DNA from: CAZENU01 sp965222125
GTDB lineage: Bacteria; Chloroflexota; Dehalococcoidia; Lucifugimonadales; CAZENU01
Reading direction: 5' to 3'
DNA length: 64,000 nt
Assembly: GCA_965222125.1 (NCBI GenBank)
Contig: CBDCTC010000006.1
Location: forward strand, 1,054,001 to 1,118,000
Positions 53,177 to 62,114 of this stretch are shown here, piece by piece; position 1 is the stretch's first letter, and every line of letters starts with the position of its first letter. The position numbers were made by a program, and so were the translations under genes. Below the pieces are notes generated by a model. The model was not told the DNA's origin. It saw nothing but the letters and a program-made list of their open reading frames with translations, and ran no database searches.

Positions 53177-54319
53177 ATGCGCGTCGAGGACATTGGCGAG
53201 TTCGACCTGATCGACGTCCTCATTGAGGCGATCGAGCGGCGCGGGCTCGACCCGGGGCGTCTCCTGACGATCGGCGCGGGCGACGATGCCGCCGCCTGGG
53301 AGAGACCGGCCGGCGTCGAAGTACTCACCAACGACGTGATGGTGGAAGGTGTCCACTTCGACCTCGCCACCATCGGCTGGCGAGACCTCGGCTGGAAGTG
53401 CGTCGCCGTCAACCTGAGCGACGTGGCCGCGATGGGCTGCCTGCCGGGCTTCGCGGTGATCGCCCTCGGCCTGCCCGGCGGCCTGCGAGTCGCCGATCTC
53501 GTCGAGATGTACGAGGGCATGCTCGACGCGTGCGAGCGGTACGGGTGCGCGCTGGTCGGAGGCGACGTGGTACGCAGCCCGGCCTTCTTCGTATCGGTGG
53601 CGGTCACCGGCGCGGCGCAAAACTACGGGGACGGCCCGCCGCCCCTGCTCGCGCGGGACGGCGCCCGCGTCGGCGACCTCGTGGCCGTGACCGGCCACGT
53701 CGGCTGCTCCGCCGGCGGCTTGAGGATGATGACGGAGGGGCACGAGCTCGACGACGAGGCAGCGACCCACCTCCGGCTCGCTCACGTTCGCCCCGCGCCG
53801 CGAGTGTCCGAGGGCGCCGCGCTCGCCCGGCACGGCGCTCACGCCGCCATCGACGTAAGCGACGGGCTGCTGGACGACCTGGGCAAGCTGTGCCGCGCCA
53901 GCGGCGTAGGCGCCCTGGTCAGGGTGGACCGTCTGCCCGCCGACGATCTCCTGCGGGCAGCCTACCCGTGCGAGTGGCCGTCGCTGGCCCTCGGCGGCGG
54001 CGAGGACTACGAGCTCCTGACGGCGGCTACGGCGGACACGTTGGAGAAGGTCGGCCGCGAGGGCGGCGCGCCCATATCCGTCATCGGCGAGATCGTGCCG
54101 GAGGATGCCGGCGTTCGCGTCGTCGACGAGCGGGGCGAGCCGGTCAGCGTCGATACCGGCGGCTGGGACCACTTCCGGAGTCCCCCACCTCCATCATTCC
54201 CGCGCAGGCGGGAATCTATCCCCGGCATTGTGCGCCATCACGACCCCGGAAGCAGTCCGTCAGGTTGGCCCTCCCGATCAGGTGGTGAATCCGGGACTTC
54301 CGGTTCGATCGACAGATAG
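53177..54319 (+). CDS. thiL: Thiamine-monophosphate kinase ThiL with repeat-derived tail
   Basis: 380 aa from ATG at 53177. MRVEDIGEFDLIDVL, IGAGDDAAAWERP, TNDVMVEGVHFDL, WKCVAVNLSDVAAMGCLPGFAVIALGLP, GGDVVRSP, AIDVSDGLLDDL and LGGGEDYELL are the PurM/ThiL landmarks. It phosphorylates thiamine phosphate to the diphosphate cofactor. The family-like protein ends at about GGWDHF; the following 45 residues (RSPPPPSFPRRRESIPG onward) are encoded by the MITE-like repeat at 54181-54295, which has replaced the original stop. Confidence 0.92.
   Translation: MRVEDIGEFDLIDVLIEAIERRGLDPGRLLTIGAGDDAAAWERPAGVEVLTNDVMVEGVHFDLATIGWRDLGWKCVAVNLSDVAAMGCLPGFAVIALGLPGGLRVADLVEMYEGMLDACERYGCALVGGDVVRSPAFFVSVAVTGAAQNYGDGPPPLLARDGARVGDLVAVTGHVGCSAGGLRMMTEGHELDDEAATHLRLAHVRPAPRVSEGAALARHGAHAAIDVSDGLLDDLGKLCRASGVGALVRVDRLPADDLLRAAYPCEWPSLALGGGEDYELLTAATADTLEKVGREGGAPISVIGEIVPEDAGVRVVDERGEPVSVDTGGWDHFRSPPPPSFPRRRESIPGIVRHHDPGSSPSGWPSRSGGESGTSGSIDR
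54181..54295. repeat. MITE-like repeat inside the 3' end of thiL
   Basis: It begins TCCCCCACCTCCATCATTCC and ends ATCAGGTGGTGAATCCGGG, with the same internal CGGAAGCAGTCCGTCAG as the copies at 40392 and 44805. It is translated in frame as the ThiL tail. Confidence 0.7.
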
Positions 54320-54338
54320 GACGAGAGGTTTTCAAAAG

Positions 54339-54635
54339 TTGGAACGCATAGTAATCGAGATCACGACCGACGGCGACTACAGGGCCACCGAGACCGTGGC
54401 CGACCTCCGCAACGCGGCCGAAACGCTCTACTTCCCGATGCGGCTGGTCGGCTTCTGGGACAAGCGGGCGGACATGCACCTCTGCCCGCAGGAGGAGCGC
54501 CGGCAACCCTGCCCGCACGGGCTGCCAGAAGACGACCCCGGCCGCGTCGACTACGTGCTGCAGCTACAACGGGACAGGGGCGGCAGCCTGGAGGTCTTCT
54601 ACCCGCACGCGGGCGTGGCCATCTACCTGGGCTGA
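54339..54635 (+). CDS. Hypothetical protein
   Basis: 98 aa. TTG at 54339 is taken as start because GAGAGG precedes it; the frame itself is open further upstream through the repeat. The protein reads ERIVIEITTDGDYRATETVADLRNAAETLYFP, then WDKRADMHLCPQEE and VDYVLQLQRDRGGSLEVFYP. It has two Cys and a mixed alpha/beta look. I do not recognise a family. It follows thiL on the same strand. Confidence 0.5.
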   Translation: MERIVIEITTDGDYRATETVADLRNAAETLYFPMRLVGFWDKRADMHLCPQEERRQPCPHGLPEDDPGRVDYVLQLQRDRGGSLEVFYPHAGVAIYLG

Positions 54636-54864
54636 CGGCGCAATCGTAATATAATCGATCTGGCCCGGACGCAATCAAAGATCACCCTCTCCCTCGACGG
54701 GAGCGGGCTGGTCTGGGGCTGGGAAGCCTCACACCACTGTCCACATATGGTGGGTCAAGCTGGGGATAGTGCCAGAGCGGATCGAGCCCGGACACCCCGA
54801 GCAGAACGGGCGTCTGGAGCGGCTTCACCGAACCCTAAAGGCCGAGACGGCTACGCCGGCTAAA

Positions 54865-56588
54865 CTCGAATCCACCGAAGGAGGGCGTCGGGTCAGTGTC
54901 CTGAAGCGGCAAGAGGGTGCTCCTGTGAATCTGGGATAATGGTTTTGAAACACGAAACCCACCCCAGAAAAGGAGCACCCAATAGATGCTACCACGCCAC
55001 CACCCCGACCGCATCCGTATCGCCTTCGACGATCACCGCTTGGTGGCCAATGCCGGGCTGATCCTTCCGGCCACCCTCGCCCTGCGCCTCGGCCTGCCCC
55101 AACTCGTCCAGCAGTGCCTCGACCTAGGCAATGCGCCGGGCCGGGCCAACACGGGCGACAAGATAATGACCCTGGTTGCGTCTGCGCTGGCTGGCGGCGA
55201 CTGTATTGACGACGCCGATGTGTTGCGCACCGGGGGGACAGCCCGCACCCTGGGCGGCACGGTCAAGGCGCCCTCCACCCTGGGCACCTTCCTGCGCAGT
55301 TTCCGGTGGGGCCATGTCCGCCAACTGGACCGGGTGAGCCGGGAGCTGCTGGCCCAGGCCTGGGCGGCTGGGGCCGGACCCAGCGACGCACCGTTCACCA
55401 TCGACCTTGATTCGACGATCTGCGAGACCTACGGACTGGCCAAGGAGGGCGCCCGCCACCACGGCTATACCGGCAAGCGGGGCTATCACCCGCTGCTGGC
55501 CATTGCCGCCGGAACCGGCGACGTGCTGATGGCCCGGCTGCGTGAGGGCCGCGCCAACACCGCCCGCGGCGCCGCCCACTTCCTGCGGGAAACGGTGGGG
55601 CGGGTGCGCTACGGCGGGGCCAGGGGACAACTCACGGTGCGGGCCGACAGCGGCTTCTACACCCACGCCCTGGTCGTCGTCTGCCGCAAGCTGGACGTGC
55701 GCTTCTCCATCACCATCCGCCAGCACAAAAGCCTGCACAATCTCATCGAGGCGATACCCGAAGATGCCTGGACGCCGGTTCCCTACTGGATGGACGGCGC
55801 CGCCGATGTGGCCGAGATCACCTACACCCCCTTCCAGAGTGAGCCCGACGCCGCGCCGGTACGGCTCATCGTGCGGCGGGTGAAGCCCACGCCCGGTTCC
55901 CAACTGGCCCTCTTCGCCACCTACAGCTATCACGGCTTCATCACCGACCGGGACGGGGAGACCCTGGAACTGGAGGCCGACCACCGCCGCCACGCCGAGA
56001 TCGAGAATGCCATCCGAGACCTGAAGTACGGCGTCGGACTCAACCATCTCCCCTCGGGCCGCTTCGCCGCCAACGCCGCCTGGCTGGCGGTCCAGGTGAT
56101 GGCCCACAACCTGGCCCGCTGGACAGCCCGCATCGGTCTGGGCGAGGGGGTGGTGACCACCAGGACCCTTCCGGCGGCGCTTCTTCTCCCTGGCCGGACG
56201 GCTCACCCGCTCGGCCCGCCGCCTCACTTTGCATCTGCCACAGGGCTGGCCTTGGGAAACCCAGTTCACTCGCGCCCTGGCTCGATTGCGAGCCATTCCA
56301 CTCCCGACCTGACGGCGCCCGTTTGCCACTGACCCGCCATCAGGCCAACTGAACGTCCCCGCCAACTCGCGCCACCCTGGTCCGCGAGCGCCTCTTGCCG
56401 CGTCCTCTGTCCTCATCTTGTCCCACAGCGCCCATCGCAGACCGCCATTGGCGCCCCCAAAAGCGTCTGCAGACCCCCGCCAACCTCCCGTCTACCCGAA
56501 TTCGAGCCCGGATCATCGCCCCTGTAACTCCCTCACTCCTCTTCCACTGTCCTCACGCCGTCCATCCATGTCCATCGGTGGATTCGGG
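54865..56588 (+). mobile_element. IS1380-type element (type B), copy 2
   Basis: Ends CTCGAATCCACCGA (left) and CCCGAATCCACCGA (right, read inward), flanked by CTAAA on both sides (54860-54864 and 56589-56593). It is 1724 bp long and uninterrupted, and its alignment with 31337-34733 shows where the IS1182 element entered that copy. Confidence 0.88.
54986..56332 (+). CDS. IS1380-type transposase (type B, copy 2), altered C-terminus
   Basis: 448 codons. It matches copy 1 (33287-34612) through GLGEGVVTTRTL, including the DDE motifs IDLDSTICETYG, VRADSGFYTH and EIENAIRDLKYG. One extra T at about 56169 shifts the frame, so the last 50 or so residues (PAALLLPGRTAHPLGPP onward) are unrelated to the RRRFFSLAGRITRSARR ending of copy 1. 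All three catalytic acids lie before the shift, but the protein is probably impaired. Confidence 0.8.
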   Translation: MLPRHHPDRIRIAFDDHRLVANAGLILPATLALRLGLPQLVQQCLDLGNAPGRANTGDKIMTLVASALAGGDCIDDADVLRTGGTARTLGGTVKAPSTLGTFLRSFRWGHVRQLDRVSRELLAQAWAAGAGPSDAPFTIDLDSTICETYGLAKEGARHHGYTGKRGYHPLLAIAAGTGDVLMARLREGRANTARGAAHFLRETVGRVRYGGARGQLTVRADSGFYTHALVVVCRKLDVRFSITIRQHKSLHNLIEAIPEDAWTPVPYWMDGAADVAEITYTPFQSEPDAAPVRLIVRRVKPTPGSQLALFATYSYHGFITDRDGETLELEADHRRHAEIENAIRDLKYGVGLNHLPSGRFAANAAWLAVQVMAHNLARWTARIGLGEGVVTTRTLPAALLLPGRTAHPLGPPPHFASATGLALGNPVHSRPGSIASHSTPDLTAPVCH

Positions 56589-56989
56589 CTAAAGCCAACC
56601 GGAGACGACAGCGTCGGGCTTTCGACCGCTTCAGGCACAGCTACAACGTCGAGAGGCCCCACGAGGCCCTCGGGCAGCGACCGCCCTCCCGACTCTACAC
56701 GTCCTCGTTTCGCCCCTATCCCGCACGCATCAGCTCGCCAGAGTACGGAACTGGGGTCACGGTACGAAGCGTCCGCAGCACCGGACAGATCAAGTGGAGG
56801 GGGCAAATGGTCTACGTGAGCGAGTCCCTCAGGGGCGAACCTGTTGGCTTGGTCCAGCAGGACGATCAGACCTGGACCATACACTTCGGGCAACTGTTGA
56901 TCGGACTCCTCAATGACTCCACCAAGAGGGTCGACAAGGTTCCAACAAAAGTGTTACCTATGTCCCCGGTCTAACTGTTACCCATGTGC

Positions 56990-57224
56990 CCGGTTGTACA
57001 GTGAGGGTGGAAGATGAAAGGTGTCGCAAACGCCTTCCCCTCATCCTAACCTTCTCCCGCCAGGGGAGACCTTTGCACAACCGTCATTCCCGCGCAGGCG
57101 GGAATCCAGAAATCGAGAGTCCAGGCTAGATGACACCGCCCGGCCCCGCGACGTTGCCGCGCCTGGGGAGTTATGCAAAGGTCTTCCAGGGGAGAAGGGA
57201 CTTCACAAACACCTTTAAGAGGCG
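56990..57224. other. Intergenic region with palindromic repeat
   Basis: Contains CGTCATTCCCGCGCAGGCGG/GAATCC at about 57081-57106, the common dispersed palindrome also seen in the MITEs. No gene. Confidence 0.4.
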
Positions 57225-58847
57225 CTACTGTGGATCCTCCGTCATCGGGTTGAACATGCAGCCATCCACGAAGATATCGAAGAAGTCCGGGGTCGTCTCG
57301 AGCTCGACGTGTTCGATACGCCCGACCAGCTCCTCGGCGATCTGCCTCATCCGGCGGGACGCGAGCATCAGCGTCGCGCCCTCCAGGGCGGCGTTGCCGA
57401 CCTTGATCACCCTGTCGGGCGGCATGTCCGCGATGAAGCCGATGCTGGCCGCGTTCGATACGTCGACGTAGTTGGCGAAGCCGCCCGCGAGGCAGAGCTT
57501 GGATATATCGTCGAGCGGACGTCCGTAGCGCCTCAGCACGATCTTCTGGCCGCAGTAGTTGGCGGACTTGGCCTGGGCGAGGGCGCTGATATCTGCGCGT
57601 GACACGGACATGCCCCTCTCCGGCGCGAAGAAGAACTCCCTGGCCCCGTCGGAGAAGACGCCCAGCTCGTTCATGGCCCCGGTGCGGCGCAGCTCGGCGA
57701 TCAGGTCGACGAGCCCGGAGCCGCAGATTCCCTGTGGCTCCACGCCGCCGATGGTGGTGACCCGGGCCGTCCCGTTCTCAATCACCACGCTCTCGACCGC
57801 GCCGTCGTAGCCGGGCATCCCGTAGGTGATCTCGCCGCCCTCGAAGGCCGGCCCCGCCGGGCACGACGCGGCCATCATGCGATGGCGGTTCCCGACGACG
57901 ACCTCGGTGTTGGTGCCCACGTCTACCAGCATGATCGTCTCGTCGGCCTCGTCCATGCCGACGGCGAGCAGGCCCGCCGTAACGTCGGCGCCCACGTGGC
58001 AGCCTACGAGCGGGGGACTGTACACGTTCGCCTCGGGAAACACCCGCAGGCCCAGCTCCGACGCACTGACGTCGAGCGCGGTCGTCGTCCGGAGGCCGTC
58101 CTCCATCTCCAGCTCGGTCACCGACTTGTACGGCTTCTCTCCGATGGTCTGCACGTCGAGCCCGAACAGCATGTCGCGCATGGTCGCGTTGCCGACGATC
58201 ACGACGTCGTAGATCTGCCTCCGGTGCGATCGGGCCCGGCGGCAGACGTGGCCTATCTCGAAGTTGATCGCGGACAGCGCGACCTGCCGCAGCTCGCCGG
58301 CGAACTCCCCGCCGTCGTAGGAGATGCGGTGCATGATGTCGCTGCCGCCGAACCGCTGCGGGTTCTCGAAGGACGACGTTTGCAGCATCTCGCCGGTCTC
58401 GAGGTCCACCAGGTTCATCACGACCGTCGTCGTGCCGAGGTCGATGGCCAGCCCGTGGATCCGGCCGCGGTAGGAGTCGACGCGCCGGCCGCCCAGGTAT
58501 ACGTCGCCGCCCCGACGCTCTGGGACCGGGTCGGGGTCGACGTCACGGCGCACCGAGTGGGTGAGGATGCGCGGCTGGCGTCGCAGTACGGCGAACTCGA
58601 TGTCCGCCTCGACGTCCGTCACCGCGGCCTGGCAGGCCAGCCGGTAGCTGCCGCGCAGGAACGCCTCGGCACCGGAGGGCGGGCTGAGCGCCTCCATGCC
58701 GCGCTTGATCTCCACGATGCACTCGTGGCACTCGCCGCTTCTGCCACACGAGGTGGGCACCCTGACGCGCAGGTTGTCGGCGTAGTCGAAGATCGTCCTG
58801 CCCGCGACCAGATCGAGGGTCCGGTCGGCGTGGTGAAGCGGAGACAT
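57225..58847 (-). CDS. Fe-S/ASKHA reductive activator of corrinoid proteins (RamA/RACE-like, DUF4445)
   Basis: 540 aa. An N-terminal plant-type [2Fe-2S] domain has C34, C40, C43 and C72 (SCGRSGECHEC ... LACQ). A linker is followed by an ASKHA ATPase fold with GLAIDLGTTTVVMNLVD, VIVGNATMRDMLFG, VGCHVGADVTAGLLA, MLVDVGTNTEVVVG, GICGSGLVDLIAEL and LAGGFANYVDV. Such proteins reduce inactive Co(II) corrinoid proteins to Co(I) using ATP. Its partner is likely the B12 protein at 60214-60972 about 1.4 kb upstream on the same strand. Confidence 0.88.
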   Translation of the reverse strand: MSPLHHADRTLDLVAGRTIFDYADNLRVRVPTSCGRSGECHECIVEIKRGMEALSPPSGAEAFLRGSYRLACQAAVTDVEADIEFAVLRRQPRILTHSVRRDVDPDPVPERRGGDVYLGGRRVDSYRGRIHGLAIDLGTTTVVMNLVDLETGEMLQTSSFENPQRFGGSDIMHRISYDGGEFAGELRQVALSAINFEIGHVCRRARSHRRQIYDVVIVGNATMRDMLFGLDVQTIGEKPYKSVTELEMEDGLRTTTALDVSASELGLRVFPEANVYSPPLVGCHVGADVTAGLLAVGMDEADETIMLVDVGTNTEVVVGNRHRMMAASCPAGPAFEGGEITYGMPGYDGAVESVVIENGTARVTTIGGVEPQGICGSGLVDLIAELRRTGAMNELGVFSDGAREFFFAPERGMSVSRADISALAQAKSANYCGQKIVLRRYGRPLDDISKLCLAGGFANYVDVSNAASIGFIADMPPDRVIKVGNAALEGATLMLASRRMRQIAEELVGRIEHVELETTPDFFDIFVDGCMFNPMTEDPQ

Positions 58848-58889
58848 GCGGCTAGTTTAGCATCGTCGCCGTGGCCTTCCCCACGTTCC

Positions 58890-59212
58890 TAAGCCCGCCG
58901 CCGCGGGAATGACGATTGTGGGTGCGCCCGCCGCCTCCCGTGGGTGCGCCTGCCGCCTCCCGTAGTTCCCGTGGAGACGGGAACCCATCGCCGGCCCCCG
59001 GCCGTCGCGGGAATGACGATTGTGGGTGCGCCGCCGCCCATCGTCGTTCCCGTGGAGACGGGAACCTATCGCCGGCCCCCGGCCGTCGCGGGAATGACGA
59101 TTGTGGGTGCGCCCGCCGCCCACCGTCGTTCCCGTGGAGACGGGAACCCATCGCCGGCCCCCCGCCGTGGAAATCCCGCCGTCGCGGGAATGACGGTTGT
59201 GCAAGGGTCTCC
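58890..59212. repeat. Tandem repeat, period about 81-82 bp
   Basis: Three units start with GTTCCCGTGGAGACGGGAAC at 58965, 59046 and 59128; each continues CATCGCCGGCCCCCGGCCGT then CGCGGGAATGACGATTGTGG. Every unit holds two palindromes. A degenerate start lies before 58965 and a decayed end runs to about 59212. Confidence 0.75.
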
Positions 59213-59285
59213 GAACGCGGGAGACCATTGCCTACAGGTGCGTCGTCATGACCCCGGAACCGGGCCGTCGTGCTGCCAACCCCAA

Positions 59286-59813
59286 TCACCCGCCCGTCAG
59301 ACGCAGCACCATGAACTCCTCTTCGAGATGCTCTCCGTCGACGATGAGCGCGTTCGGCTCGACTCCGTACGTCTCGAAGCCCAGCGAGGCGTACAGGCCT
59401 CTTGCGCGCCTGTTCGGAGTGACGACCGCGAGCCCCACCTGCTCCAGACCGGGGACCAGCCGGGCGCGCGCGACGGCCTCGGTCAGCAGGGCCCTGCCGA
59501 TGCCCTTGCCCTGCTCCTCGGACGGGACGTACATGCCCCAGATGGTCCCTTTGTGCCGCATCTTCTCCCGCTGCTCGCGAAAGAAGCCGACCATACCCAC
59601 CAGCTCGCCCTCCCGGTAGGCGCCGAGAGTGAAGTCGTGCGGAGATTCGGCGGTCCGCCGCATCCGGCCGGCTACCGCTTCCAGCGGCTGCGCGCTCTCC
59701 GCCTCGTACGAGGAGCCGAAAGCGTCGGGATGCTCCTTCAGGGCTCTGAGTCTCAGCTTGCGGAATTCCCTGACGTCGTCCTCGGTCAACGCGCGGATAT
59801 TCAAGCTATCCAT
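59286..59813 (-). CDS. GNAT-family N-acetyltransferase
   Basis: 175 aa from ATG at 59813. MDSLNIRALTEDDVREFRKLRLRALKEHPDAFGSSYE, LVGMVGFFREQREKMRHKGTIWGMYVPSEEQGKGIGRALLTEAV with the acetyl-CoA pyrophosphate loop Q/GKGIG, and LAVVTPNRRARGLYASLGFETYG are standard GNAT motifs A and B. It transfers an acetyl group to an amine; the substrate is unknown. It separates the activator gene from the rest of the methyltransferase module. Confidence 0.88.
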   Translation of the reverse strand: MDSLNIRALTEDDVREFRKLRLRALKEHPDAFGSSYEAESAQPLEAVAGRMRRTAESPHDFTLGAYREGELVGMVGFFREQREKMRHKGTIWGMYVPSEEQGKGIGRALLTEAVARARLVPGLEQVGLAVVTPNRRARGLYASLGFETYGVEPNALIVDGEHLEEEFMVLRLTGG

Positions 59814-59954
59814 GCCATATATTCCCTGTCGGGCAGCGCGTTCCAATCCGAGATGGCGTCGTCCGTCGCGCGAGCAGTCGTACCGTGGGGAAAGCGCCAG
59901 ATCCGAGACCGCGGAGCACGTGTGGACTCGCTCGCGGCCGCGGACTGGAGCGGC

Positions 59955-60197
59955 CTATATTTCCCAGGCGGAGCGATAGTCGAGATCGTTGCTGCCAGTG
60001 CAGATGTAGAGCTCGCCGGCTGGCACGGCCCGGTCCTGGTTGCGGCATCCGAAGCCGGCAGTGCAGCGCTCCTCGACGTTCATGTACGGGCACCGGTGCC
60101 GGGACACGCGGGTCACCGTGTCCGATATGTCGGCGAAGATGTCGTAGAGGCGAGCAATGCTGGCCTCGTACCGCGCCCTGTCTACCGGTTCGGCCAT
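59955..60197 (-). CDS. Small Cys-containing protein in corrinoid gene cluster
   Basis: 80 aa from ATG at 60197, 16 bp after the corrinoid-protein stop. A helical N-terminus (VDRARYEASIARLYDIFADISDTV) is followed by HRCPYMNVEERCTAGFGCRNQ and YICTG, giving four Cys and a His that could bind a metal or cluster. No family recognised. Its position between the B12 protein and the activator suggests a helper in methyl transfer or corrinoid reduction. Confidence 0.6.
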   Translation of the reverse strand: MAEPVDRARYEASIARLYDIFADISDTVTRVSRHRCPYMNVEERCTAGFGCRNQDRAVPAGELYICTGSNDLDYRSAWEI

Positions 60198-60213
60198 GAC
60201 GCGTACCGTGCGT

Positions 60214-60972
60214 TCAGTCCGCCGACTCGGCCGGAACCGCGTCATCCACGCTCGAGAGCTCCTTGGCCATGTCGACGCAGGCTATGGCGTTCTCGCCGTA
60301 GCCGTCGGCGCCCATGTCCTCGGCGAACTCCTGCGTGACGGGCGCGCCGCCGACCATGATCTTGACCCGCTCTCGCAGCCCCTCGTCCTCGAAGGCCTCG
60401 ATCGTCCGGCCCATGTTCGGCATCGTGGTCGTCAGCAGCGCGGACATTCCGAGGACGCCGGCCCCGTGCTCGAGCACGGCGTCGATGAACTCCTCGGGCT
60501 TGGTGTCGACTCCTAGGTCGTGGACGACGAAGCCCGCGCCCCGGAGCATCATGATGCACAGATTCTTGCCGATGTCGTGGAGGTCTCCCTTGACCGTCCC
60601 CATGATGACGGTGCCGACGGGCTCGATTCCCGACTCGGACAGGATGGGCTCGATGTGGGCCATGCCCGCCTTCATCGCCCGGGCGGATATCAGCACCTCC
60701 GGGACGAAGATGATGTTGTCCCTGAACTTGATCCCGACTATGGCCATTCCGGCGATGAGGCCGTCGTCCATGACCGTGCTGGCGGAGAAGCCTTCCTCGA
60801 GCGCCTGCCTGGTCAGCCGGTCGACCTCGTGGTTGTCGCCCACGATCAGCGCGTAGGCGACATCGTGCATCTTGGGATCAGAGTCCTCGTACAGGGACGT
60901 GACGTGTTTGACCTCGAAGGGCCTCGTGACGTACTCGAGCTCCTTCAGAATTCCTTCGTGTGCTAGCGGCAT
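60214..60972 (-). CDS. Corrinoid (B12)-binding methyl-carrier protein, MtaC/MtbC-like
   Basis: 252 aa. An N-terminal helical cap (ALIVGDNHEVDRLTRQALEEGF, PEVLISARAMKAGMAHIEPIL) precedes the B12 domain with the lower-ligand motif D130-L-H132-D-I-G135, then VVHDLGVDTKPEEFIDAV, MSALLTTTMPNM and IMVGGAPVTQEFAEDMGADGY. Such proteins shuttle a methyl group on cobalt between two methyltransferases, both of which are encoded just upstream. The first 30 residues are longer than usual; MHDVAYAL at residue 35 is an alternative start. Confidence 0.93.
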   Translation of the reverse strand: MPLAHEGILKELEYVTRPFEVKHVTSLYEDSDPKMHDVAYALIVGDNHEVDRLTRQALEEGFSASTVMDDGLIAGMAIVGIKFRDNIIFVPEVLISARAMKAGMAHIEPILSESGIEPVGTVIMGTVKGDLHDIGKNLCIMMLRGAGFVVHDLGVDTKPEEFIDAVLEHGAGVLGMSALLTTTMPNMGRTIEAFEDEGLRERVKIMVGGAPVTQEFAEDMGADGYGENAIACVDMAKELSSVDDAVPAESAD

Positions 60973-61047
60973 CGACTTCGGACTCCGTGACTACGCGATT
61001 TGGACACGACAATTATTCGGGCACGCCGCCGCCCTTGTCAATTCGAG

Positions 61048-62091
61048 TCAGCCCCTCAGGCGGCCGTCGCGGTGCGCCATGATGTAGTTGGCGCAGAAGT
61101 CGTCGCGGCCCTCCAGCATGTTCAGCGCCAGCCTCACGGGCTCGGAGTCGGTGTCGAGGCCGAGCACGGAATCGATCTTCGTGGCGATCGGGTCCAGGAT
61201 GCCGGCGTCGATCCCGGCCTCCAGGGCCAGGTGGATGAAGGCCCGATTTATCAGCCGGCGGTTGGGCATCCCGAAAGAGATGTTGCTGAGCCCCATGCCG
61301 ATGTGTATGTCGCTGCCGTACTCGCGCCGCAGCAGCCTGACGGCGTCGAAGTAGTGGTTGCCGTTCTGCGAGTCGACCGAGATCGGGAAGATGATCGCGT
61401 CGACGAACACGTCGCTCAGCTCGACACCGCGGGCGGTGACGTCGGAGATCAGGGCCGCTGCGTTCTCCAATCGCTCGTCGGCGTCCTGCGGCATGCCCGT
61501 CTCGCTCGTCGCCATGACGATCACCCTGGCGCCGTGCTCGGCGATCAGGTCGGTCGTCTCCGGCCGCTCGGGCGCGATGGAGTTGATGATCGGCCTGCCT
61601 GCCCGGCCATCGTACGCGGCCAGCCCCTCGGCGATGAGGTCGGAGCTGGAGGAGTCGATGCTGGGCGGGATTGGCGAGGCCACCTGCATCGTCTCGACCG
61701 TCCACCTCATGCAGCGCTTCTGGATGTCCAGGTCGTAGTGGACCTCGTCCGGGTTGATGTCGAGGTATTGTGCCCCGGCGGCGACCTGGCGCCTGACCTC
61801 GTGCCGGATGTAGGCCGCAGCCTGCTCCCGCTCGTCCGCGTCGTCTTCAATGCCCTTTCGCATCGCGATCATGAAGTGCTTGATCTGGCCCTGGTCGTAG
61901 GGCTGGGTCTTCTTGAACCAGTCCGGCACCGTCAGCAGCCGGTCCTCGCCGGAGTCTCCCTTGAACGGCACGGCTTCGGTGCCGTTCTCCAGGGTGACGA
62001 CGCGGCGGCCGTTCCGCAGCAGCACACGCGTCGCGTGGATGTTCTCGCCGACGATCGTGAACTGGTCTCGGGTATTGACTACTCTGGGCAA
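61048..62091 (-). CDS. Pterin-binding methyltransferase (DHPS-like, CH3-H4folate:corrinoid type)
   Basis: 347 aa. TTG at 62091 is preferred: it lies 24 bp after the stop of the UroD-type gene and gives LPRVVNTRDQFTIVGENIHATR, the usual family opening; an ATG-less longer frame to 62214 would overlap that gene. GAQYLDINPDEV, PPSIDSSSSDLIAEGL, PIINSIAPERPE, VIVMATSETGMPQ and GMGLSNISFGMPNRRLINRAF are DHPS/MeTr TIM-barrel motifs, Asn in GLSNIS being the residue that contacts the pterin N5 in MeTr. It probably passes the methyl group from the corrinoid protein to tetrahydrofolate. Confidence 0.87.
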   Translation of the reverse strand: MPRVVNTRDQFTIVGENIHATRVLLRNGRRVVTLENGTEAVPFKGDSGEDRLLTVPDWFKKTQPYDQGQIKHFMIAMRKGIEDDADEREQAAAYIRHEVRRQVAAGAQYLDINPDEVHYDLDIQKRCMRWTVETMQVASPIPPSIDSSSSDLIAEGLAAYDGRAGRPIINSIAPERPETTDLIAEHGARVIVMATSETGMPQDADERLENAAALISDVTARGVELSDVFVDAIIFPISVDSQNGNHYFDAVRLLRREYGSDIHIGMGLSNISFGMPNRRLINRAFIHLALEAGIDAGILDPIATKIDSVLGLDTDSEPVRLALNMLEGRDDFCANYIMAHRDGRLRG

Positions 62092-62114
62092 TGCGGTATG
62101 GCTTTCCGTGTGTC

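Larger units (their letters stand above)
54748..56971 (+). pseudogene. IS481-family transposase remnant, split by an IS1380-type element
   Basis: Left part 54748-54864 reads WWVKLGIVPERIEPGHPEQNGRLERLHRTLKAET, right part 56594-56971 reads KANRRRQRRAFDRFRHSYNVERPHEALGQRPP, then IKWRGQMVYVSESLRGEPVGL. Removing 54865-56588 and one CTAAA copy restores a single frame. The catalytic Glu region is present but the N-terminal two thirds, including the first two Asp residues, are missing. The right end of the old element (TGCCCGGTTGTACA) lies at about 56986-56999. Confidence 0.82.

Noticed and set aside
58890..59212. Possible CRISPR array
   Set aside because: Units are tandem without variable spacers, each is about 82 bp and internally palindromic, and no cas genes are nearby.
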